From assembly GCA_964017185.1 (NCBI GenBank), contig OZ024869.1:8330501-8394500 (forward strand): 64,000 nt of DNA. The letters run 5' to 3'. The stretch is from Rugalucina vietnamica. Lineage: Eukaryota > Mollusca > Bivalvia > Lucinida > Lucinidae. The translations under genes and the position numbers were made by a program. The notes below the pieces were generated by a model. That model ran no database searches, had not been told where the DNA came from, and worked only from the letters and a program-made list of their open reading frames with translations. Shown here piece by piece: positions 27,401-39,400 of this stretch; within the stretch, counting starts at the first letter, position 1; every line of letters starts with the position of its first letter.

Positions 27401-30400
27401 AATCACTTCTAACACCCCTAAAAATGAAAGTGGACTCATCCAATTGATAATGATGGGAAAATCCATTTGTCAAATATGGGCTAAACTAACCGATATGGCT
27501 GCGCTGGTTGGAAACGACATTTCGTCATCTGATACTATAAAATTTACGTCGCAACATGTTCTAGACGTAGAATTACTATACCAGCTGGACCTGAGCTTAA
27601 TGAACAGTCATCGACCGCTCGGTACGAACATTGCCACTCATATAACGTGTTGGGCCTGTTTCCCTATAAGTAATGGCACAGGCGCTTGTGAACATTGAAC
27701 GGTCTAGATGATCATTGTCGGCATTTCCGAATATATTAAGCGATTGGAAAAATCGCACTACGCGCCTTTTCGCAATAACTAGTGTCAAGCACTCGCGCTA
27801 AGGTTCTACCTCCAGAAACTACAATACAAACCGACCATTAGGATCGTGGTATTGTAATAAAGTTAAGCTTTTGAAAGAAATGGAGTGAAACAAAATAAAT
27901 ATACGGTATTCAGCATTGCCGTTGTAGCACTTTTACTCCATATTGAAGGTGAACTAATGATATTTAACCCATATTTGACGAATGGACTTTCCCATCATTA
28001 TCATTTGGGTGAGTCAACTTTGATGTTTTGGGGCATCAGGAGTGATTTTGAATTTCTATCCCATTTTTCGATGAAATTTCTCTAGGCAAACAGAATAGCC
28101 CCAGATGAGACGTCGCGTTCTGCGGCGTCACATCTGGGGCTATTCTGTCTGCCTATGTCCCATAAAAGGGACGCCAGGCTTAATGAGTTAATGTAAAGTC
28201 AACTGTATGTCGAGACTTTTATTCCAAATGAAAAACGGCGCTTTAAAAATCGGGTGCTCCCAAATTTATGTCGTGTTTCAGACCTCAAATAATGTCACTA
28301 TGCTGCTTAAAATTGCTCCATTAATTCTTTGATGCAAATCATTTGTGTTGATTACCAGACAGAACAAGATGCAAAACTTCCGTTGAAATTACAAAGTGTG
28401 TTCAATTCATTCAGATTTGAAATTAACGAGGTTGAGCTACGACATATTGGCGTGACCCATTCTGTCATTGTCGCTATTCGTGTATAATTTGGTACTTGGA
28501 AAATAAGATGAAAATTAAATAATGCTCCTGATGCCCCTACAATTAAGGTGGACCAGTGTTCTCGTCATAAATGGGTCAATTCGACGGCTCTGTCACAGAT
28601 ACCAAATACAGATCAAATCGAAATCAAAACAATGCATTACTACGTGTAAGTTAAACTGAATTGAGCAGGCAGCACGCTTTTGGCATATTGACGGGACCAA
28701 ACCATCAATGATTAATCGCTTACATTCAACATCGTTAGCTATAATGAGGTCCATTTTCTGGTCATTCTCGATTTAGTATGTAACAAGGCACTTATTGAGT
28801 TACTTGGAAACCAAGAAAATCGACATTGTTGGTTGTACGAAGGGTGTTCAATAAATACTCGGAAAAGTGCCGACATGTCCTTATTTTGTAAATGAGCTGA
28901 ATGATTAATTTTATACAGTTAAAGACAAACATAATTTGTACATATGCAGAAAATGTTGCTGCTCGGACATGAATACATACTAACAGTGGTCGATATGGAA
29001 ACCATACATCACGAATGCCGGCCCACTTTTAAAAGTCGCTGTTTAATTATGACATTGCATTTGATAGTTTACCGTGCTATTTTCACCATTTTCACTGTTA
29101 AGAGTAGAAAACGCAAATGACGACGAGGAAATGAATGAAGAGAGCGGCGATCTACAAGAAGTATGTATGATTTCTGGATGGCCAGAAAAGCATTCACGAC
29201 GACTCGCGTAGTGTAACGTCAAATAACGTCCTGATGTCGAAAACGATCGTCGTGCTAGAAGAGAGTAGACCTCATGAAAATTTACTGCACAGCTGATCTG
29301 CGTCTTTGTTTTCACATAGGCAAAAATCCGGCTTTCTCAAGACGCGGCTCAAATGGAGCTGTAGGACAATGCTTGATTAACCAAAGTAGAAAGCCATGGA
29401 AATGAGACTGCAATTTTCTTGATCTTCATCCGATTACTTGCACCGTCTTAATTGAACAATTGCCAGAATCCAAACAAGATTCTGGGAATCAGTTCAAATA
29501 AATTGACCAGTTACTATGACAAACGAAGTAAGGCGTAAAAAAGTTTAACATGGATTACATCAAAATCGAAACAGCGGATTAATTTAACTCGTTTAAACCT
29601 GGCGTCCCTTTTATGGGACATAGACAAACCGTATAGCCCAAGATGTGACGCCGCAGAACGCGGCGTCCCATCTGGGGCTATTCTGTTTGCACAGAGAAAA
29701 TTTAGATATGAGATACAAGAAAAAAATCACCCATAACACCTCTAAAAATGATAGTGGACTCATCCAATTGATAATGATGGAAGAATCCATTCGTCAAATA
29801 TGGGTTAATTTAAATGAATCGAACAGGCAGCAGTGGCACGTATGACACAAGCCTTATCGCCTTAATTGTACAACTACATGTCATTATTCATAATAAGATC
29901 CGTTTTATGGTCATTTTTGCAGTTATGCACCTAGTCTAGATTTTTTTTTTAAAAAAAATAAGGCTCTCATTGGTGCTTTAGGGAAAACAAGATAGTGTTA
30001 CTCGGTGGTATTGATAAGGCAATTCTGAAGAAAAAAATTTTGGTTACGGTATGAAATCATTCTTACATGCAGTACTCTTCTTCCGACGACCGCATACATG
30101 TAAATGCTGAGCTTGACGGAGAAGAAAATAAACACGCTGAACACACCAGGATAACATGTCCGTGTAATATATACCCCCTTATACCCCACTTTTATATTGT
30201 AAAACTGGTGTATGCAGGGGTATACCTATTTTCCTATTTTCTATGGGCGTGTTTTCGTAATGATCTTTAAAGTCATTTTGTATTAGTCTCGCGTCGATCT
30301 ATTCATTGTTGTGTGCTTTTTCGATCATCAACAGACAAAAGTTGTCTAATTGCATTGCATTGAGGTGGCACAGATTCTATGCTGTTGAAAATGTCAATGT

Positions 30401-33400
30401 CCTTGTCATGTATCACGAAAACATGTCCGTGAAATGAATACCCCTTCATACCCCACTGGGGTATGCAGGGGTATACCTATTTTCCTTATTTTTGCTCCAA
30501 AACAGATTGTGGGTACTCGTTAGAACCGCCTCGTCGATGCGGTTCTGACGTGTACCCACAAGCTATGTTTTGAGCAAAAATAAGAAAAAATATCAAACGT
30601 TTTCAGCTGATTTTTTCAATTTTTAAAGCTCAAAACATCTCTGTATATTGCATGGGCATGTTTTCGCAATGCAACAGAAGAATAATTAGTCAACGCTCAT
30701 TAACCTCTTTATTTCGCCTACATTATCCGGTGTGGAACTTGCGTTGTAATGATCTAACAAAATGCCGTTCTTCGTAGCCATTCATGCTCCCCACTCATGA
30801 AATATAAACCATATTTAAACAGTGGAATACCCTTTGTATATGCCTGTTTCGATTCCTGAAAATAACTGAGGTCAGTATTATATACAAGTGTTTTATTGTT
30901 GATTTTATTCGGACTTTTATCAGACTCAAACAGCAAGTAGATCTGAAATTAACAGTATAGTTTCGTCTTATCTATAGACAATTTTATACACATGGTACAT
31001 CTAGTAGGTTGTTCTCTGGGACTAAACATGAGCTTGCTTTCGTCTGTCTGCCTGTCTGTCCCTGTTTCCTTGCTTTCAAATATCAATATTTACATTTTTA
31101 TTGCAATCGCCCTAGATGAAAGTACCTTTCTTGATGTCCTTCATTTCCCAATGAAAAACATTAAGTCACGTGATCTAGAGGCCACGCCTATGGGCGGAGC
31201 AACGTCAAAACCCATCCAGTGACGTTTTTTGTTTACTCTTGTTGTCGTGACGTTGGTCGCGTATCGCCATGACGTTAGGCACGAAAATTTGACGTTTTGG
31301 CTGTTCCAAAAGTACGTTAAGTGGGATTTAATGTCAATTCTAACACACCTCGCCTATATAGCCAATGGTAAAAAACGTGTTATATTGTGCAACAATTTCA
31401 CTGGGCGAATAAGCGTGACGTTACTTTGCGGCATTTGTGACGTCAGCTATCCCACAAAGCAGCGTTAGACGGTGAAACGTCGTTTTAGCGCACAACAAAC
31501 GTAATAAGTGTGTGTAAATACCAGCATTACAGTCAAATATTTGGCGGGATATCTGCAATGCAATGGCGGAAAGCTGAACGATATCGACGGTTTCAGCAAC
31601 ATTTATTCTGTTTATTGTGTGTTAGAATCGAAATAGATCAGCTCAAGTGCGTGAATTGTTGAGTAATAATTCACTGTTTGTCGATCAGTTGTAAGAAGAT
31701 AAATCACTCGCGCTACGCGCTCGTGATTTGATCTTCTTTACAACTGACCTCCAAACAGTGAATTATTACTCAACAATTCACTGCTAGAGCTGATCTATTT
31801 CTTAAATAACACGAAAATGAACGGTGATATGCTGGAGGATGGAAAACATTAGCTGTTTTAATGTCTCCGAGAAGCGCTTCGGGCTTCACAGACATTAAAA
31901 CAGCATAATGTTTTTCATCATCCAGTGAAAGCTAAAATCTGAATTTCAATCCTTAAATATTTTGAGACCAGCAGCCCAATTGCAACCATGTATTGAAACA
32001 TTATTTATTGAAACATTATTTGGGTTGGGATTCGCTTGCAAAAGTAAAATTTTGAACCAGATCGATGCAGAACCCTGTATACCATGGTAATTGATTCTTC
32101 CTGTAGGAATATAAAGGGGAAACTTATCTTGAATTTTCCATCTTCGTGTCTGATTTAATCTTCTTTATTTTCGCAGGTACAGTAACAACGAGGACAGCTA
32201 TGACTTTTAAACTTGGCTAGATCCTTCAGCGCCTTGTACATTTAAGTGAGTTTGGCGCGTTGTGGCCATTGATGGCTATCGAATGTGCAAAAAGTATTGA
32301 GAATCTTAGAATAGTCGCACTCGTAAAGAAATTTTGGACAAATGTAAATTGTGAAATGGAAGTTGATTTTTTAAATGTATACATATAGTTTCGTCATCAA
32401 TACAGTTGAACCTGCTGAATCAGCCACCTTTATAAGAGCTCCACCTGCAAAAGAGAGCCAGTCTAAAACATTCCCAATCATTTTCACTATATTTTATCTC
32501 TGCATAAGACAGCCACCTCCACAAGACAACCAGCAGCCAGTAAAATCAATCCCAAAATGCTTATAACTCTCTATAAATCAGCCACATCATACTTGCCTAA
32601 AGTCAAATTTCCCATTTACAAGCTGTTTATTGGACATTTATTATTCATTATAATAATGAATAATATTGTATTTAAAACAGTTAATTAGCAGAAAAAATCA
32701 ATTAAGTTAATACCCATGAGGCTTTGTATATATTTTTGTGTAACGAAGCATGAAATGATGTCAACTTATGAAACACATACAGGTAGTCCTTCCTTAGAAA
32801 GGATTTTTCTTGTGACAGTAAGACTATTTTCTACATGACAGCTGCTCTGACTGAAACAGCCACCTGTGTATAACAGCCAGCTTAGCTCACTCCCAAAGGT
32901 GGCGCTTTTATAGAGGTTTGACTGTATAACATTTAAGATTTCTTGATAACTCAATGTTTAAAATTTATTTTGCTTCAAGAAAAAGCTTGTCCGATCGAAA
33001 CAAAAATGCGCGTACATGCGTTTATGTATGGCATTTATTGTAAATAAAAATAAAACTGAGATCCTTTAAGAGCAGTAAGCATATTAATGAAAAAGGGGGA
33101 TGGGCCAAACCGCGGTTTCGGCCACTTAAGCCTCTTCAGTGACCCTTTAGATTTGACAAAATGGAACCAAAGGGAATTACTGTAAACAGGACAAGCGCTT
33201 GTTTGGAAACGTTCGTTCCGGTTCAAGGTACTGAACCTTGTCGAGAGACGGTGCATCGTAGAGTGAACAAACGATACACAAACACGTACATGTATTTGAG
33301 GCGAGGCGGTTCTAACGTGTACCCACAGTATATGTTTTGAGCAAAAATAAGTAAAATATCAAACATTTTCTAATGAAAATTTTCATTTTTTTTAAACATT

Positions 33401-36400
33401 ACAAACATCTATATATTGCATGGACAAGTTTTCGTAATACCTTACCAAAACTGTTTACTTTGACCGTAAACAAGAATTCAGAACAAACAACCAATCGTTG
33501 TCATCAAATTGGCACCAAAGCGAGAACAAGGATGGCCCGCAACACACACTAAAACTGACTAGTGTGTGGAACAATGTATCCCCCTGTACAATCATCACGG
33601 TGAATCGAAATGGATATATTTATTTTCATTGATGAAACGAAATAACTGGCTTATGTTTGATGAATCGAAATGGTTATTTCGATAGCTGCGTAGTTTGATC
33701 TAGTTAGCCTAAAAACATATCCCGCGATTGATTGTAATCGAAAAAGGAACACGACAGGTCAAAACGTAGGAGACATTTAATGAATACATAATAAGGACAT
33801 GTCTGGTATTGTTTTTATTGAAAGTGGAAGTCATCTAGCAAACGTGACCGTGTAATGAATACCCCCTTAAACCCCAGTTTTATATAATAGTTAAACTGCG
33901 GTATTCAGGGGTATATATGTTCTTTTCTTTTTGATTCAGGTACTCGTTAGTGGTATCTGAGTTGTGTATCCGTGTTCTTTTCCTTCAATGCTTATGATAC
34001 ATGCAAATATCTTGACGGTTTTGTAATATCAACATAATGTCATACGTTTGCCCATTTCACATATTGGGGCGGGGGTAAGAGCACCAAACAAAAATATATT
34101 TTAGAAAAGATAATGTTTTGCAATATTGCTTTAAATTCTCGACGAGAAAAAAATGTTTACATTTGCTCTTTGAGGCAAAATAATTTGTGCTGATTAAATG
34201 ACAGAGCAAGATGCAAATTTGTCTTTGAAATTGCGCAAGTGATTTTAATTAAATCTGGTTTGAAATTAACGATGTAAAGTTACGACGTCTTTGCGTGACT
34301 TATTCCGTGGTTTCTGATTTGGTACAGTGTTCACAATCGATTATTAGTAGAGACAGTAACCAGACTGCTGGTCTTTGACTTCCTGGCAGTCTTTTGATTT
34401 CTACTAAAGCGAAAATATTGACTGATCTTAAATTATTATATGGGCATGCTCAGACCCTCTAAGCGGTTAAACACTTAACCAGTAAACAAGTGGACGGTCA
34501 GTTGTTTTAAGCTTGCCTGGAGCCAAAAGCAGCCCCTATCTGTTTCATAGCCGCAATGGGCAACACCCCATATTAAAAAGCATTGTAATTTAAGCATAAT
34601 AATACCTATATCGTGTAACATTTGCACACAAAGGCTAACAAAGTATCTTAAAAGGGAAAGAAAATCACCCTTACAGCTCCTCGTGAAGGTAGATATACAA
34701 CATAATTTAATAAATATTTTTTAAATAAGACGGCTACATGAAGCTGAATGTCTTTCCGAAATCCAGTGCTGAGATAAATAAGTCACTGCATGAATTTCAA
34801 TGCATAGGCGAAATGTATGATTATGCGTTTTTAAGTTCAGACAATTCAGAAATTTTAAAAAAGAAAGAAAAAATATTATCATAATTTTTCGATGCTATAA
34901 CAATTCTTTGTTTATTTCCATGTATTCAGTTTCAACCAAAACACAATGTAATGGCTTTTTAGCTAGAACAAGACACTCTTTTGACATCGAAGCAGCTTAG
35001 ATTCCTGGAAGTTATTTGTCAGGATTTGTCTGAAATAATTTACTTATTTTAATATCCTTATCGTAAACAATAAAACGCACTAATTCAAGCCACACAATGA
35101 GAATAAGAAGTGCAGGTCGATGTGCACACAGTTTCCCTCTGACTGAAAAACATAGTCGATTCATAGATGCATAACAATAAAGTGGTACCATTCCTTGTAC
35201 TAACAGGAAAATAACGGTAAACAACAGTAATCAGTACCAATGTATTCCTTGCATCAGGGATATAGTGGCAATAATACTGGAAACTTCCTACACATACGTC
35301 ATACCCGTGGATGTGCCGATTTTATTTTTATAACGGTTTCTATGATCCTTTAAAAGATTTGTAGTTGTATAAATGGTTTTGGGAACATAGAAACACATAT
35401 GGAACGCAGACAGTTAAACACGGATATTCATTAGCTTTAGTATAGTGCACGCTATGTTATGGACAATGGAGGTGTTACATTGGTGCAGCCGGTGGCCCTG
35501 ATTATGTGTAGGGGCACGCAGGAGGACAGACTGAGCAAGGACTAGGGCACATTGAAAGCTGCAAATTACAACATGACTGTAAAAATTTCAACACTAGCTG
35601 TTTGTGGGATATATTGAAAATTGCCTTTCCCAGAATTGCTTTCACGCTCAGCCAGTATGATAGCATACCTCTGCGAGAGACCAAAGCCGATGATTTAGAT
35701 GACATTACATGTAGCTTTGAAAGTAGCATCTGCAATGATCTGCAATCTGTAAAGATAAAGCATATGTAGATGCAAAAACCGGGTGGCATAGTACTAATGT
35801 ACAAGAAAAACATAGCCGAGTAGATAAAGTTGTTAGACGTGGATTCAAAAATAGTCCTTGGTTTTACATTTCAAAACGACTGTATAAAATATCTTATGTG
35901 GCATTGTGTATATCCCATCCGAAAGCTCAGAATATGCATCTGAATGCCCTTTTGATGAAATCGAAAGTGAAATGCAGTCATTCGCAGAAACGTTTCCATG
36001 TATTATTTTGTTCGCCGACTTTACATGTAATTCAAGAACTAAGTGCCTAATAAGTGATAAGCAGTGATAAAAATACACAATTATGGCTACAAGCGTTTGG
36101 ACTCCTGCAAAAGCAATTGTTGTTCCATCCCTCATGTAAGAATATCACGAAGGTGGGATACAGAAAGCAACCTAGTACAGAACATTCACTAACTGCGCAG
36201 CGGCATTGGCGTTAAATCTGATAACATACACAAGAAGAAGCGCTGTGGCATTGGCGGCGTTTCAGTTGCATACCCCCTAACTGCACAGCGGCGTTGGCGG
36301 CATTTGAAAAAGTTTAAGCCCAAGTGGAGCAGCAGCGTTGGCGCTACAGTTGACTCTGCTGAATCAGCCACCTTTATAAGAGCTCCACCTGCATAAGAGA

Positions 36401-39400
36401 GCCAGTCTGAAACATTCCCAATCATTTTCACTATATTTTATCTCTGCGTAAGACAGCCACCTCCACAAGACAACCAGCAGCCAGTAAATCCAATCCCAAA
36501 ATGCTTATAACTCTCTATAAGACAGCCACATCATACTTGCCTAAAGTCAAATTTCCCATTTACAAGCTGTTAATTGGACAATTATTATTCATTATTGCAT
36601 TTAAAACAGTTAATTAGCAGAAAAAATCAATTAAGTTAATACCCATGAGGCTTTGTATATATTTTTGTGTAACGAAGCATGAAATGATGTCAACTTATGA
36701 AACATACAGGTAGTCCTTCCTTAGAAAGGATTTTTCTTGTGACAGTAAGAATATTTTCTACATGACAACTGCTCTGACTGAACCTTGATAAGACAGCCAC
36801 CTGTGTATAACAGCCAGCTTAGCTCACTCCCAAAGGTGGCGCTTTTATAGAGGTTTGACTGTAATTCTGAAAATATAGACACAGAGGCGTTGCGGCATTG
36901 GCAGCGTTCCAGGTGCTCACACCCAAAATGTCATGGCGGCGTTGGCGGCATTTGAGAAAGTTTGAGCCTAAATGGCGAAGCGGCAATGGCGTTAGTTCTG
37001 AACATAAAGACACATACATGCGCTGCGTCATTGAAAGCGTTCCAGGTGCTTACACGACAAATATTATAACGGTGTTGGCGGCATTTGAGAAAGTTTTTGA
37101 ATCAGTCCAAGTGGCGCAACGGCATTGGTGCTAGTTCTGATTTTATACAAATACCTATTACTTCTGGCAGTTCCGAATACGCAGCAGAGCCTCTCTAAAC
37201 ACTCTATTAATCAATAGTGTCTTCTACCCTAGAAGTCACTTTAGTTGTAAATTCAAAAGAGACGGTAAAATGAACGTGTCTAAAGTTAAGGACACTTGCT
37301 GTGAATTGTGGAAAGAGTTGCTCGTGGCGGAAATTAGAAACTGTAATTGGTGCCTTGTCACAATAACACTAGAAATATGCTGTTGTTAGCAAAAGATCGG
37401 CGAATTTCACTTTTAAAACTATTGTATCTGTCAAGTGTGTTGAAAAGACTACGAGCGTACGGATGTTGATTTAAACTGTCACTTATTATTTTGAGCAATT
37501 CATAAAATCATCACAATAGAACATAGATCTTACGCGACCTTTGTGACTTATTTGTATTTCTTTCCTGCGACTTCTTGAATATGTCACGATTTCGGGAAGC
37601 CGAAAATACAAATAGGTCTAGAACTGGTTGGAGTGAGAGAGTTGTCATTTCGAACATGAGCCGCATCTTGAGAATACCGGATTTTTGCTTATGCGAAAAC
37701 AAAGGCAAAGATCAGCTGTGCAGTAACTGTCCAGCTGATCAGCTCCTTTGTTTTCGCTACACGGACAGTACAATTCCTGATCTTCTTCAATACGAAATTT
37801 TCAAGCATCTAGCCATCTTCTGTGGCTGCACAGACCGGTTTGTGTCAGACCTGGGCGAAAATCACGTCGCGACTCAAGTGTAACTCGTTTGTGATGACTG
37901 ATGTGTACCGTTTCAGTGAGTGTATTTTCATTTTCGAGGACATGAGGTACATAAGGAGTGATTTTACCGCTTAATGCTTATTCCCCATAAATAGAAAACG
38001 TTGCTTCTATGAGTTTCAGCAATAAATGACTACTGTATTGACCCAATAAATATGCTATTCTTGCTGGAGGGAGGGGAAACTTTTTTTAAATGAAAGAAAC
38101 ACGGTAAATCTAAATCCCAGCGATGATTAATGATGGGCTAATGGGTGAACGTATTATTATGATTACGCAACATTTCCAGCAGTGGACATCTTGTTGATAA
38201 TTGTTCCAATCTTTTCGAAACCTTAGAACAAAATTGCTTGCTGATTTTCTGAAGCCACTTGGCTTAAAATAATATACAGTAAATGCGACCAAATCACAGT
38301 TAAATGGCCTCTTAACAAGACATTAGACGGCCAGCTAAATAGCTTATGTTCCTCTTAACAGACCGTAATTTGTCAGAATTTGCCAGAAATGATTTGCCTT
38401 GTCGTCATTATATTCAGGGACACTTTCATATTGACCATCCTTTAGTTAATGTTTTTGGTTGATACAAGGCCCACGTTAAGAGAAAAATGTCTTTAAGTTG
38501 GGTTTTCGACAAATAAACCATGTGCAGCCACGGAAATCGCTTGCGTGTTTTGATTTCGTAAGTGGAGAAATCGTAAATTTATCTGGTGATGCTTTGTAGC
38601 TTACGTTTTGATTATGTATGCTGAAGCAGATTTTCATGAATCTTTATTAGGCGACTCATAGAAGAACACTAAGAACAGCTATGCACATTCGATGTCGGCG
38701 ATCATTAAGCTTCGAGCTTTTCGGAAGATTTCTTTTGTGAGATGCACAAGAATTTTTCAAAATCTCAAATTCCAGGCACTGAAATGAAGTTTATTGTAGT
38801 CGAAAAATGATTTTTAATTGTATTCGGTCATGTAATGTTTAGTGTAACTCATGCAGTGACTTCTTTAAAAATTGTACACAATCTTTTCATTTAATATAGG
38901 ATTATATAGGAAACAGGAAAGTCTCCACTTCCTTGCCCAATGAAAATATTTTGAACACAACTGCATTTCTGTAATTGACATACTTATTATATCTAAATGC
39001 CATGTTTGGGCAAAGGGGTGGGGAAGGCTGTGAAAAAGCCCCTAAACCGGTAAGTGGGCTCAGCTCTATTATTTGTTATGTACCGAGGCTATGGAAATAT
39101 ACTGTATATACATGTTCTACCGGAATGAACAGACTTTATGTCCTATTTTAACGGGTGTACACATAAAGTGTCCCTATTATCATGCATTTAAATGTGCAAA
39201 ACATGTTTATCAATATTTTAAGGATTATATTTTATTTGCGATATGCCTCCGTGGACTTTAAACCTAACGTCACTACCGACTACAGCACCACACAACAATG
39301 ATTTTAACGTACATTGTATTGTCAGAAGAACGTCCCTAATAGGACTTTCACACTTATCACGATTCGACCACGATTGTAATCGTGGTCATCATCGTGAGAG

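Larger units (their letters stand above)
26803..27485. mobile_element. fold-back element with long inverted arms (copy 1)
   Basis: Left arm from AACCCATATTTTACGAAGGG through AGAGTTCACTTTCATTT to hairpin 26921-26987. The right arm is the reverse complement, from hairpin 27296-27362 to CCATTTGTCAAATATGGGCT. The arms are about 220 bp, diverged, with a central part of about 250 bp. Confidence 0.75.
27966..29815. mobile_element. fold-back element with long inverted arms (copy 2)
   Basis: Left end AACCCATATTTGACGAATGG, right end CCATTCGTCAAATATGGGTT, with matching arms of about 185 bp that include the hairpins at 28086 and 29624. The 1.47-kb centre contains another dispersed repeat and no transposase frame. 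Confidence 0.8.
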
